From: Paramacrobiotus richtersi
Taxonomy: Eukaryota; Tardigrada; Eutardigrada; Parachela; Macrobiotidae
Direction of reading: 5' to 3'
Assembly (NCBI GenBank): GCA_034698045.1
Contig: JAQGAU010000851.1
Span: 1-23,209 of the forward strand
DNA: 23,209 nt
Below the pieces are notes generated by a model that saw nothing but the letters and a program-made list of their open reading frames with translations, was not told where the DNA came from and searched no databases. A program made the translations under genes and the position numbers. Shown piece by piece: positions 11,148 through 20,950 of this stretch (positions are counted from its first letter, which is position 1; every line of letters starts with the position of its first letter).

Positions 11148-11722
11148 GTTCGTCGATCAGTCAACGAGACTGCGAAACTAGCAGAAGATAACAGTGTGAG
11201 GTTGCCCGTTGCAGATTCAGACAAGTCTCGGTTTGAGAATCTGGACAGAGCGAAACAAAAGAGTTCGAGAATGCACGAATTTAAGAATCAAAAAATCAAG
11301 AATCAAAATTTCAGTAACGCAGATTCACGAATAATCCAAAATCCAGACTGGAAAAAGCAGAGGCCTTGTAGTAGAACCTCCCATGTGAGGGCAGTCTCCT
11401 ACGCTACGCCCGCTGCTAGAGCGGTATGGCGCTCTGTATAACGTTGTGTTACGAATTTCACTTCTCGACTTCCCGTCTTGAATCTCGGTCGGACTTAATT
11501 GTTGTAGGCCATTCAGAAGACCTTCAGAAGCTGTCGTGTCTGCTAAACTATTAATTTTGTCTCTTGATTGTGCGGTTTTCGTGAGCCGTATATTTGTGTG
11601 CAGTGACTGTGCGCAATAACATTGAAGTCGACAGTAATCCGTTAGTTTGTTTTATCTGAAATCTCCAGTTACGCGTGTTTCTTGCTGGTGCTGGATTCGC
11701 TTTACTATTTGCATCGAAAGAG
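11148..11722. promoter_or_regulatory. Shared divergent promoter region of calpain A and SUMO-like A
   Basis: This 575-bp gap lies between the two start codons of the head-to-head pair, so it holds both 5' ends. It contains the conserved element at 11391-11442 and has the same role as the 643-bp gap at 20951-21593. Further short matches to that gap include GACTGTGCG (near 11606 here, near 21479 there). No TATA box is obvious on either side. Confidence 0.65.
11391..11442. promoter_or_regulatory. Conserved element in calpain/SUMO divergent promoter, copy A
   Basis: About 52 bp that match 21240-21290 between the second calpain/SUMO pair. Shared blocks in order are GGCAGTCTC, CTGCTA-N-AGCGG and CTGTATA, with variable bases between. 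The centre contains the small hairpin CCGCT-GCTAG-AGCGG. It lies about 270 bp from the calpain ATG and 310 bp from the SUMO ATG. It may be a bidirectional core promoter or a transcription factor site; I do not recognise the motif. Confidence 0.55.
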
Positions 11723-12285
11723 ATGGCCGCGCCCGCGGAAGATGTCAAGCCCAATATTGGAGAGCTAGGAACTGCCAGCGTCCCAAAGGATCACATCAAT
11801 TTGACGTGCGTATAACGATTCAACATGACTACGCAGTTCTCCATGTGATTCTTGATCGATGCGGGTTTTTCAAATGAAAACTTTTCGTTTAGTGTGGAGG
11901 ACCGCGATGGCGATGTAGTGAAAATTCGCATCCTAGTCACGGCCACTCTGGATAAGCTGAAGAGAGCCTACAATCACAAAAAAGGACTCCCCAGCGGGCA
12001 GGTGAAATTTCTATTCGACGGTACGGTAAATCACTGCTATTCACTTTCGTATTTCCAGTAAAGTATTCGCTTATTACTGTTATTAGGCACTCCAGTGCAG
12101 GATCATGACACTCCCGAGAAACTGAAGATGGAAGACGGTGATGTAAGGATCGTACTGTGCGAACCCTTTTTGAACGAGAGATCATGGTTGGGTCTTTGTT
12201 TTCATAGAAGATTGATGTGTTCGAGCACATGATCGGTGGAGGAGTGCTGGAGGTCGCGAGCGGTACAGTCAGCCTGCGCAATTGA
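11723..12285 (+). CDS. SUMO: SUMO-like protein A
   Basis: Four exons: 11723-11805, 11893-12020, 12087-12142 and 12208-12285, giving 114 aa. SUMO is a small protein joined to lysines of targets through its C-terminal Gly-Gly after precursor trimming. The core reads DHINLTVEDRDGDVVKIRIL, then LDKLKRAYNHKKGLPSGQVK, FLFDGTPVQDHDTPEKLKME, and DGDKIDVFEHMIGGG. This follows SUMO closely (compare the DHINLKV, RFRFDGQ and IDVFQQQTGG landmarks of SUMO-2). The glycines are at 99-101, followed by a 13-residue tail, VLEVASGTVSLRN, that would need protease removal. The N-terminus has VKPNIGEL, related to a repeated motif in SUMO-like B. The last acceptor is taken as CATAG|AAG because it restores the family length. 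Internal exons of 128 and 56 nt equal those of copy B. Transcribed away from calpain A. Confidence 0.9.
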
Positions 12286-12500
12286 ATCGTTTGGAACTGG
12301 GAAATTGTGACTTTTGTACAGAAGTAACGTAGCTATGTAAATACGACTTTTTTCTGTGTGAAATATCGAATATTGTTACCCGAAGATCTCTGATGCTTCT
12401 TTTGTTGGAGGTAATAAGAATTACAGGTTGATAAGAATAATCAGCCTCTGTTAGACTTTTGTTGGTAGCATCATGGTATGCTTGTACTTTGGCTATTGGC

Positions 12501-12506
12501 AATAAA
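12501..12506 (+). terminator. Possible SUMO-like A polyadenylation signal
   Basis: AATAAA, about 216 nt after the stop codon, in sense orientation. Another AATAAA lies at about 12662, so the choice between them is uncertain. Confidence 0.4.
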
Positions 12507-12659
12507 TAACTTGTGAGTACTGACATCAGAGCTTCTCGAACTAACCATCTCCAAGCGACGACGCATACAGTACTTCTATGGAATGTACATTATATGCTAA
12601 TGTAAGGTACTTGTAACTTCAAGTGTTTCTGCAAAAACATATTTTTGAACTCACCACTC

Positions 12660-12880
12660 TACAATAAACATCATCACGACAACCTTAAGCTTTATTACTT
12701 AACTGACACAGCTTGATTGAACGCCAAAAAAGCAAATGAAAAACGTGTCCCACTTAGAACAGTTAAACAGCGTCACTCATAGCAAACGGCTCTGTACAGA
12801 CACATCACAATTCAGAAAAAGATATAAATTTTAATCCGGGAAAAAAACCTAGTCTACATTCAGCAGCAGAGATGGCGGCA
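12660..12880. repeat. Calpain 3'-flank repeat, copy 2 (orphan)
   Basis: Carries CAGACACATCACAATTCAG, then ATCCGGGAAAAAAACCTAGT and CTACATTCAGCA, matching the calpain A flank (7640-7830) and calpain B flank (17500-17640). Also shared are ACAATAAACATCA upstream and the spacing between blocks. Here no calpain coding exon follows; a receptor-gene fragment follows instead. It is best read as the tail of a third, mostly lost calpain copy. Confidence 0.65.
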
Positions 12881-12934
12881 AGTGAAATAACAAGTCGAGT
12901 GTGATGAACCTAACAAGCTGTAAGGAACAGCAAG

Positions 12935-13192
12935 GGGCATTCGAATATGCGTGAACGAAACTTCTCCAATATTAATTCCTTAATTCTTCAGCTGGCCTTT
13001 TCGGACCTTTTCGCTGTCGCTTTCTGTTTATTTGCTGACGCAATCTCGAAGGTGACATATACGTGGTTAGCCGGTGATCTCCTGTGCAAATTTGTCAAGT
13101 ATATGCAAATGTTCTCCTACGCTAGCACATTCAACATTCAATAATGATTATTGTGACAATTTCCCTAGGTCGCTGTACTTTTTCCCATATCT
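12935..13192 (+). pseudogene. GPCR fragment (rhodopsin class, vasopressin/GnRH/CCAP-receptor-like), frameshifted
   Basis: The frame encodes an intracellular loop, TM2 and the start of TM3: NINSLILQLAFSDLFAVAFC, then TWLAGDLLCKFVKYMQ and FSYASTF. LAFSDL is the TM2 Asp motif, WLAGDLLC carries the loop-1 Trp and the disulfide Cys of TM3, and VKYMQ..SYAST resembles vasopressin-type receptors. The frame stops at 13142-13144. A shifted frame then continues MIIVTISLGRCTFSHI, which fits the end of TM3 with the usual DRY/DRC replaced by GRC. About 14 extra bases between the two parts break the frame. TM1 and TM4-7 are not visible. A plausible acceptor (GGAACAG) precedes the fragment, so an exon of a larger gene is a less likely alternative. 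Confidence 0.6.
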
Positions 13193-13608
13193 GGTAAACT
13201 AATTTCGATACGATATTTGCATTTTTGTGTTTGCTGGAGTCTGTTAGACTCACGTGTGAAGCGCAGATCCCAAGCGTACATATGCGAACCACTGTTTCTG
13301 CATGCTGGTTTCAAATGTCCTTCTGAGCAATCAGCATGTTTATAAGATTTGATCAATGAACACAATGCACATGTTAACGGACAAGTGTCAAAAGTATCCA
13401 ACGAATCATGGAATAAAAGGAGACAACACTAGAACCTTCAAATTTTCATCATAAACTATCGTGCCAAAAGGGCAGCTAGTTGCGCAAAATGCCTTATCGC
13501 AAACGAGAGAAATTGTGCCAACAGGAAAAGAACTCTGGTCAAACAGCTGCGCAGTGAAAAAGACCATAATGTGCCGGTAAGTTATATTTTTACTTCGGGA
13601 AAATGGAA
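13193..13608. other. Intergenic, no gene seen
   Basis: AT-rich spacer between the GPCR fragment and the 3' end of the F-box gene. It should hold the F-box gene 3' UTR on the minus strand. No convincing frame or RNA structure was found. Confidence 0.4.
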
Positions 13609-15751
13609 TTAAAATCCTTCGGGAAGTCCTTGGAAGAGACTGTACGGCGGAACATTACGACTGACGTCGTACTGGGCGAGTGGGGAGAGTCTGGCGAAAT
13701 CCAGGCCGGCCAGCTGCTCGTCGGTCCATGTGTAGTCGGCATAGACGTTGGCCGCTCGCGGATCCTCAGTAGCGAATTCATACAAGGCCTACAGACAACC
13801 ACGTTAGATTCATTACGTATGCGCACTCAAACTGTAGCGGTGTCGGATGAGTTACATCTTCAAGCTCGTCGCGACCGGGCAGCTGGTCCTGCAGCACCTG
13901 CGCCACCCACTCCTTCGTTCGCTGCACGTCCACGGGCGACAGATGCCGCTCCAACAGCGCGCCGAGATCCTCCGCCAGCGAGACGACCCGCACGGTGCCG
14001 CTGAACTCAATCCCCGGCAGACTGGGCGTCATGGTGCACCGCTTCAACAACACCTTGTTCCACCAGCCGCCGGCCAAGGAAGCCGCCAGAGCGATGACAT
14101 TCTCCCAAAAGAACAACTCCGCGCCCTCCACCTCGCACTGGCCAGCTACCAGCACCATGGTTTGACCGGCTGTCAACTGTCCCAGTTGCTGGCACATGCC
14201 CACCAGTTGCGGCACCTGCGACAGGAGGTATCCACCATCCACATCCCGTTGCTCTTCCGACTCCCCGGCGCCAGTCAGGATAATGTAACGGGTGCGCGGC
14301 AAGACGCATTTAAAGAGGGGTGTGGCCAGCGGGTAATGTCGGAGCAGTTCGCTGCACCCGCAGCAGCCACAGTAACCGTCAGCATCGTCTAGGCCGCACT
14401 CACGGTATGCCAACCAGATGTCAGCGGACAGGATTCCGCAAACGAGCTCGTCAAAGAGACGGCTGACTCGTCGCACACTCGCCCGTTGCATTGTGTCTAA
14501 GCTACTCAACATTTCCTCCACGATGAGATGGGTCAGGTTCTGTAGGGTCCACTCCGCACTGTCCTCAACCTACGATGCGCATCGGCAGGTCAAATCTTCC
14601 CGGTCTACAGCAAGAAATACCGAAACTGTGTGGTGCTCCGACACCTACCATAAGCGAAGCTGCAGCCAACGACCCAGAGCACTGCCATCCCTGCTCAACC
14701 CACACCGCTCCCTGCTGAATGCCATGAGCGATCCATCCTGGCGTTGCCAATTATCCGGTCCTGCACAAGAAAAAGCATGCAGTTGTACAAAGAAAGGATG
14801 GGACAAAACAAAGGCTTCGGCTTATTTTGCCCTTTATATATCGATTCATTTCATTTCTCATCAAATAAAATGGTACCGTACGATCTGATCATCTGGCCTA
14901 GGTGCGTAACTCACCAGGACATGTTTCGAATCGGCCAGATAATGGCTAGGAGACGGCCGCAAGTAGACGAGCTCGTTGCTGCTGACCGATATGGGCGAGA
15001 GATAGTCGGAGAGACTTTGACACAGTGCTTTCCAGGGCGGTAGATGGGAGGGCAGCAGGTTGGCAATAGCAGCCGGCAGTGGGGAGAGCCGGCTGATCTG
15101 GAAGTGGTCCTGTCGCAGTATACGGGAGCGCAGTTTGGATGAGGACGGCGGCGGGCGCACCTGGTGGGCGTCCACAACCTCTCGGCGCCCCGCGCCCGCC
15201 AGCTGCACGTCCACCAACGCCAGGTAGCCGGAGTTGGGCCGCGGGATGTCCTGAGTGACGAGCGTCCCCGGGCGCCAGACCCAGGGCCCCGCGGGCTCCT
15301 GTCGCAGCAGCACCTCCACGCCGCTCCCCGGTCGCGCATTACGCAACGGCTCATCGTCAAAACAGCCTGGGCTGAAGGCCATGCCGTATTCCACCAACTG
15401 GCGCCGCTGGTCTGCACACCCAAAGTCTACCAGGAGGCCCTCGGGCTCCGCGCCAACCACCGTCCCGTGGTGCATCATGCCGTCCTCGCACAGCACATCG
15501 GCAGCGTTCCAGCAATGGACGCGCCGACGGTAGCCCCCGGATGGCCGGTAATCCGAGAACAGGGGGGGGGGTGCAAGGCAGCAATTGCACCCCCGTCTGG
15601 CAATGCTATAGGTGGGTACGCCAAAATCGAAGCAAAGGGTCCCCCCTTCTGTCGGAGGTCGCCAGCACCCCCGTGCACCCCCGTCTATGCGCGCCACTGC
15701 GAGAACACCAAACGGATCATTCTCTGGCTCAGTCAAAACTTCCACCGACAA
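13609..15751 (-). CDS. F-box protein with N-terminal 'WNA.DVL' domain, lineage-specific family
   Basis: Exons as read: (5' end uncertain, up to 15751)-14915, 14737-14649, 14558-13856 and 13788-13609. The frame is kept throughout and ends at TAA 13611-13609. The first exon encodes VHCWNAADVLCEDGMMHHGT, then GLLVDFGCADQRRQLVEYGM and a segment ending VVDAHQVRPP; this looks like paired beta-barrel (Tudor-like) modules. Exon 3 starts with an F-box: EWTLQNLTHLIVEEMLSSLD followed by RRVSRLFDELV. Next comes a domain with regularly spaced hydrophobic segments, perhaps leucine-rich. Exon 4 holds LYEFATEDPRAANVYADYTW. F-box proteins link substrates to SCF ubiquitin ligases through Skp1. I recall this arrangement from tardigrade proteins but cannot confirm it. 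The frame at 15751 opens with TTG right after a stop, so an upstream coding exon or later start is needed; several AG acceptors lie at 15640-15755. Some of the sequence before WNA may be intron. Confidence 0.72.
15562..15594. repeat. G-run and 10-bp hairpin
   Basis: A run of ten G (15562-15571) opens a perfect inverted repeat: GGGGGTGCAA at 15567-15576 and TTGCACCCCC at 15585-15594, with an 8-nt loop. GCACCCCCGT recurs nearby at about 15665-15685. It falls in the uncertain 5' part of the F-box gene, where it could be intron sequence. Confidence 0.7.
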
Positions 15752-15759
15752 CTAGCAAC

Positions 15760-17160
15760 AAATCACAGAGAAAAATCAGTTACTATTTAGCTATGCAAAT
15801 CAACAACAAAACATTCTGCAACTCGGCAAACCAATTACAGACTGATCACAGAAAACCTTCTGACTCGTTCTGAGCAAATTCCGCAAACAAAACCACTGCA
15901 GAAAACAATCACACCAAGAGTGCCTTTCAAATACAGGACAATCCTATCTATGAAACTTCAAAAGACTTCTCATCCGAAGTTAATCTACTCAAATGTGAAA
16001 TCATCAAGAAAACATATGAAACTAAAATAAAGCTGTTGAAACGCTTTTGGAATGTCGAAATGGTACCTCCTCATCCTGGTTGTCCACTTACCAGGTCTGC
16101 GCAGGCTCCGATTTCGATCGACTTGTGCCCGATCGGGAGTTCTCCACGATGGCGAGAAGTGCAGCACAGTTCGACTCTCCTTTCTCGATACCACGATGAG
16201 ACTTCATAGCTGAAGGTTCCCGAAAACACTTGGATAACAGCTTCCTCCTTCTACAGCATCGCCATGAGATGTCCGCTTAACATCAACACTCACTATCCTA
16301 CAATACTGACAGAATAATTCCTCCTGCCAAATAAATACGAGACGGAATTACTGATCAAAGCGTAGAGTTGATCAAAAGCCACAACAAGGAAGTGCAAGGC
16401 ATTGCAGGGGCTTCTTCAAAGCTGCTTGACATGCAACAGGTTTCGATGTACGCAGCACGCTGCTCTCCACACGGCACGTACCGCACCGTCCGGTGCGGTA
16501 GATAGCGCATCGGATCTGACACTCTATCTGGTCAAAAATCTGATGCAGATTTTGCACATTTTCGGGGGGACGAGTTTACTCTCCTTGACGCTGCAAACCC
16601 GCTGGTAGATCACGCCGTGCCTACTTGTCATAACGTATATGTATATGTACATAACTTGCCATGTATATAACGACAAGTAAATACTTTACAGGTGCGATAC
16701 TTACACCGAAAACAGAGAAAACAACAGCGAAATGCTCATGCACAGGCGTTTCGTACAGCACCAGCTTGACCGTCAAATTTCAGCATTATATCCCTGCGGC
16801 TAAATTAGGAGGCCCATGTTTCCCTTGATGTCTTACGTTAGTTTAGCTTTTGGATTATGGGGTACGGCGGTACGCTGCCGTTCACTAATGACGTTACTGG
16901 TCGTAACGTCCACAGAATCATCTATTTGACTTGCTTCTGCAACGGGTGCAATGCGCTTTTGAAAGGTCTCACAAAACATGTTACAATGCCAGTTAAAATT
17001 TGATTCACACGGTGCCAACTGATTGTGAACTTTCCGTCAATCTTTAAAACACTAACTCGGACTTAATTTACTTCTACCACGCAAACAGCACACATTCACT
17101 GGAAATGTACTGTCGCATTACAAACTGTTCACTAATCGTGAGCTGTCTCCGCGAAATTCT
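15760..17160. other. Intergenic, no gene seen
   Basis: About 1.4 kb upstream of the F-box gene. It should include that gene's promoter and possibly a missing first exon. Frames are short and unlike known proteins. A 9-bp perfect hairpin, TACCGCACC-GTCC-GGTGCGGTA, occurs at 16479-16500. A TATATGTATATGTACAT tract lies at about 16637. Confidence 0.4.
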
Positions 17161-17253
17161 TCCCGGCGGAGGTGGTGGAGGGTGCGGGGAAACTGGCCCG
17201 CCCGGTCTACCACTGTTATTTTTCAAGCGGCGGAACTGCTGTAAATTTAGTGG

Positions 17254-17335
17254 TCCTTACAATGGACGGCCCTAACAAGGTCGATTCCCCCACAAAAGGA
17301 TACGCCGTGCGATTCGAAGCAACCAGCTTGGCAGT
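17254..17335 (-). pseudogene. Remnant of a third CAPN15-type calpain exon
   Basis: On the minus strand this reads AKLVASNRTAYPFVGESTLL then GPSI and GTAAGGAC. It matches the end of calpain B exon 11 ([34 protein letters not shown]) including the splice donor, but two codons are missing. No other exons are recognisable around it. It lies just downstream of calpain B, in the same orientation. Confidence 0.7.
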
Positions 17336-17499
17336 GCGACGATGCGACGATTACATGGTTGTTCGGGAACATGTCGTGCTTTTTGACTATTACCCCAATT
17401 AATAACAAAAGCGTTTTTTGAACAAAAGTTCAGCATCAACTCATTTCACAAAATACATCGCTATTTTGAATCAGTATCACATGGGTAAACAACATCACC

Positions 17500-17640
17500 C
17501 ACAATAAACATCACCTGAAGCCGATACATCTCTTTTAAAACAGAAGGCTGTGTCTATATAAATCACAATGGAACCGTAAAAAAAGATCTTTCATAAACCG
17601 GTAAAACAAAACTAGTCTGCATTCAGCAAAGGATATGGAA
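17500..17640. repeat. Calpain 3'-flank repeat, copy 3
   Basis: Directly downstream of the calpain B stop. It shares ACAATAAACATCA with copy 2, and with the other two copies an AAACCGG-type block, CTAGTC and TGCATTCAGC. Its position relative to calpain B matches copy 1 relative to calpain A. Confidence 0.65.
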
Positions 17641-17672
17641 TTTGCACTGCTCAGACTGTTCCGGTCAAGAAT

Positions 17673-20600
17673 TCACATGGGCCGCGGAGAATGGAGATCG
17701 CGCAACACATCGGTATTTATCTCGGGCACATGCGCCACACCCGCCGGTCCCCAGTCACCCAGGCCATCATCTGACAAACGGTGCTTGATGACGCAAACGG
17801 GAAAACAAGTGCCGCCATGGGAAGAAGAAAGGACACAGATCACACAGCGTGACAGCGGCGGAATGACATCCACGGTCACCAGGGTACCACGCGTGCTGAC
17901 CACGTCACGATTCGTGCTGCAGTCGACCATTACCTTGACACTGCAATGCAACAGTCAGGTAAGGCCGTTCTCCACACCATCATAAACTTGGACAATTGAG
18001 GACTCTTCGTGGTGCCCGGTATTTACTCATATTTATGCATTTTTTCTTGTACGGCTTCTCACGAGAAAACATCCAGCCAGTGATCTGTCTTACGGTCTTA
18101 CTTGTGGTTTTGATAACGATTTTCGTACACTATGATGCGCCCTCCTCTCAAAATGCAGTAAACGGCAGTATTCACATCAGCCTCGCCATTCTGAAAATAG
18201 CGGTATGATTCAAGAATTATCAACGATGCGGTGGCTAAATCACCAAAACACCGCGTATAGCGATACCTGTGGATACTGGCGTGTTCCTTTACTCACAGCC
18301 CAAGATATTATGGCGTCCGCCAAAGCATACGGAGCAGCGTGAAATCGTTCAACCACCACTGATTTGGCGCTATGAATCGCCAGCACATTTCTCGGGAAGA
18401 TTTCTTCCGGTAGGACCATATCTGAAATCACGGCCAGGTATGATTACAAAACCAATGCAATTTCTTGATCGGGAATGACGCACATAGACGTCCTTACCAA
18501 TAAAGTGGTTGAAAGCCAGTGTCAAACACTGCAATAAAGTGAGTGACTCAAGGGAAGTCAGGCCATGATGCAAAACAAGCGTCCTTACAATGTATCGGCC
18601 CGGCTCTAACAAGGTCGATTCGCACACAAAAGGAGACACCTTGCGCTTCGAAGCAGCAACCAGTTTGATATTTGTTCTGTCCGGAGTAATCGAAAAAACC
18701 AAAAAGGCAATATCCAGCTGATGGAGATTCATCTCTTCTGAGCCACCTCTAAACATTCAGATCAACGGGCCGCATTTCAGTCATGGCCACGCTGTAGATG
18801 TTGTTCTGTTGGGTTACTTGTAATAAAACCAATAATAACATACAGAATCATTTGTATTTCAGAATCATACACAAAGATCGAACAAGATGTGATGTCATGT
18901 CGCAGCGTACCGGTAGCCTTGCTGATACAGTGTCAGGTCCACTTCCGTTGTTTCGGTGACAGTGATCATCCAAACAGACCATTTACTGTGTAAAGCACAA
19001 TTCGGAAATGTGCCCTGCACACGAATATCCTTCCAGTGATCGCGATATTTAGAAACATCAACACAACTGAAGTACCTAGGAACAGTAGACAAGTATGCGA
19101 AATCCTTGGTCATATGTATACGATCGTATACCGCCACGCCATTCGACGTACGCACATGACAAAATCCGCCAATGACATCCAGAACAACCCTTCCGCATCA
19201 TCGTCCGGTCGCAACTGTTCGCGTAACGCAGCAGTCCACATTTCCGAACCATCGCTCCAGTCACCTCTCCAGGCATGGCGTCCCCAGGGATTTCGCAGCT
19301 GAACCAGTCTGTCAGAACAGTAACTGTCTACGCATTTCTGGTTATAACACAGAATTTACCTGCTTCCGCCAGCACTGACGACATTTAGAAGACTGTAAGC
19401 ATGATCCGGAAGCAGCCCAACAGTATCATATTCCTGCTCTGTCATTGACTGAGTCACCTTTCCACAGCAGGCACCCATCAGGAATCTGTAAAAAAGGGAC
19501 GGATGACCACGCGTCCTAAACCGCATTGCAGTTGATTTGCTCACTGCGATTTGTGGAAACTTAACAGACGCTGCCAAAGTAAATCGTACTCTTCACAAGT
19601 TGTAGCTGCAACCAAACGACAATTTCCCATCTCTAAACGTTAACTACAGAATCACAGAACTACAGAACCCTTACCATCCAAACTGATACTCTCGCAAGGA
19701 GCACCAGTTAAAAACATCAGGCCTTCATTTACACTGCCTGCTGTAAGTGCGTAATAACTGCCGTGTGCCTTGGCTAAGGCTTTTTCAATTAATGGAACCC
19801 AGAGCTGCTGTCGCCTAGCCTAATCGCGGCACAAAGACGCATCTGATCACAACGGTCAGCCACAAGACTGCTACCATTTAATACAGCCTACCTGGGAAAA
19901 TACCAAATTCCGATTTTCATCTGCGGGAAACAAGTCATCGACCAGGATCATCTGCAATTCGGTATTTATCAGCTGGATAACGAACACAGACACCAGAATT
20001 GAACTCACTTTCCACAATCCATCAATGCACAAGCGAAACACATAGACTCCTTCCTTGGTATATGCCTGGGTCCAAAGAACATTGTAGATCAGTTCCGGGC
20101 GTTGGGCCACAACGGACAATGAGGACAAAAGCCAGCAATCTCCCAAGATTCCTGCAAGCAAAATGGATAGTACAGTACAATTTTCTGGTTAGATGTCATC
20201 ATTTATGTTTTTAGTGGCACGATTACGTACCCTGTTGGATGTCCGAAGCCATGGGAATCCTACAGACTGTCCATTCATCGTCACGATTTGCAGAGGACTG
20301 TTGCAGCTGGGATGGACGCAGCCAAGCCTGGATTTGGCTGAATTCAGGTGGGGCTTGACAAACCGCGAGAGACGCAGGTGTTGGCGGGAAACGGTCATCA
20401 ATAAACTGACTATTATCCTAAATCACCAACCAGAAATGTCAACGTACTTACTACTTTGAATCGGAGTTTTAGTGGACTAGGTAGCTATTCATATGTATGA
20501 CATAATTCTACCTTCTGGCAAAACGCGATAATCTTGTCCCACTGCTGGTAGCAGAGCCATAAATCGTTATAATCTGTATCAGAACAGTCAACTGCAAATT

Positions 20601-20950
20601 TTGCGGGTAAGATGGAGCGAGGCGAACCTACTAAACTCCGATTCCCACTGGTCCGCATCATACTCTTCATCTTGTGTCAAGGCAATAATGGGGAAGATTT
20701 CGATAACGTCGGGAAGACGCTGGTCAGTGGCTGCCTTGCCCGACGGCATTGTCGATCCCACCTCCGAAGCGACAGTTCTGGACGAATCCATTGCGCGATG
20801 GGAACCCGAAGGGCGCGAGGGTTCCGTCGAAACTGCGCCCATCTGTTCACCATCAACAGGATGCTCGACTGAATACCGAGCTCGCTTGATGATGATTCGC
20901 TTGGAATGCCCGTCCTTCGCTCTTGTCTTCCCTGCCGATTGCCGAGACAT
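17673..20950 (-). CDS. CAPN15: Calpain B: CAPN15/small-optic-lobes type cysteine protease, zinc finger lost
   Basis: Fifteen exons: 20950-20632, 20591-20512, 20417-20231, 20151-20009, 19951-19892, 19819-19675, 19605-19545, 19485-19360, 19308-19156, 19075-18911, 18748-18589, 18528-18498, 18421-18267, 18190-18102 and 17940-17673. The product is 713 aa. The start, [14 protein letters not shown], aligns with calpain A. The basic KRAR patch is kept (22-25). One degenerate SUMO-interacting motif, IIALTQDEE, lies at 88-96. The RanBP2 finger and second motif are absent. The core keeps oxyanion Gln195, Cys201 in [12 protein letters not shown], His360 in DHAYS and Asn380 in RNPWG, so it looks active and has the canonical GDCW. 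The C-terminus has [30 protein letters not shown] and LHSPRPM. Exon lengths equal copy A across most of the core. Differences are a 60-nt intron splitting exon 11/12 and a doubtful 40-nt first intron. Head-to-head with SUMO-like B. Confidence 0.9.

Noticed and set aside
15164-15790. 208-residue plus-strand frame opposite the F-box gene first exon
   Set aside because: GC-rich antisense shadow. The minus strand carries the coherent multi-exon protein with an F-box downstream.
16479-16500. 9-bp perfect hairpin TACCGCACC-GTCC-GGTGCGGTA
   Set aside because: Considered as a regulatory or RNA structure, but there is no gene next to it, no second copy and no supporting motif.
17172-17402. 76-residue plus-strand frame starting MVEGAGKLARPV
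   Set aside because: Its middle is the antisense of a calpain exon remnant, and the remainder shows no family similarity.
18191-18266. Apparent frameshift and stop in calpain B after SKGTRQYPQ
   Set aside because: A 76-nt GT-AG intron (18266-18191) removes it; calpain A has a 60-nt intron at the same place and both resume with a GEG/GEA block leading to ENRY.
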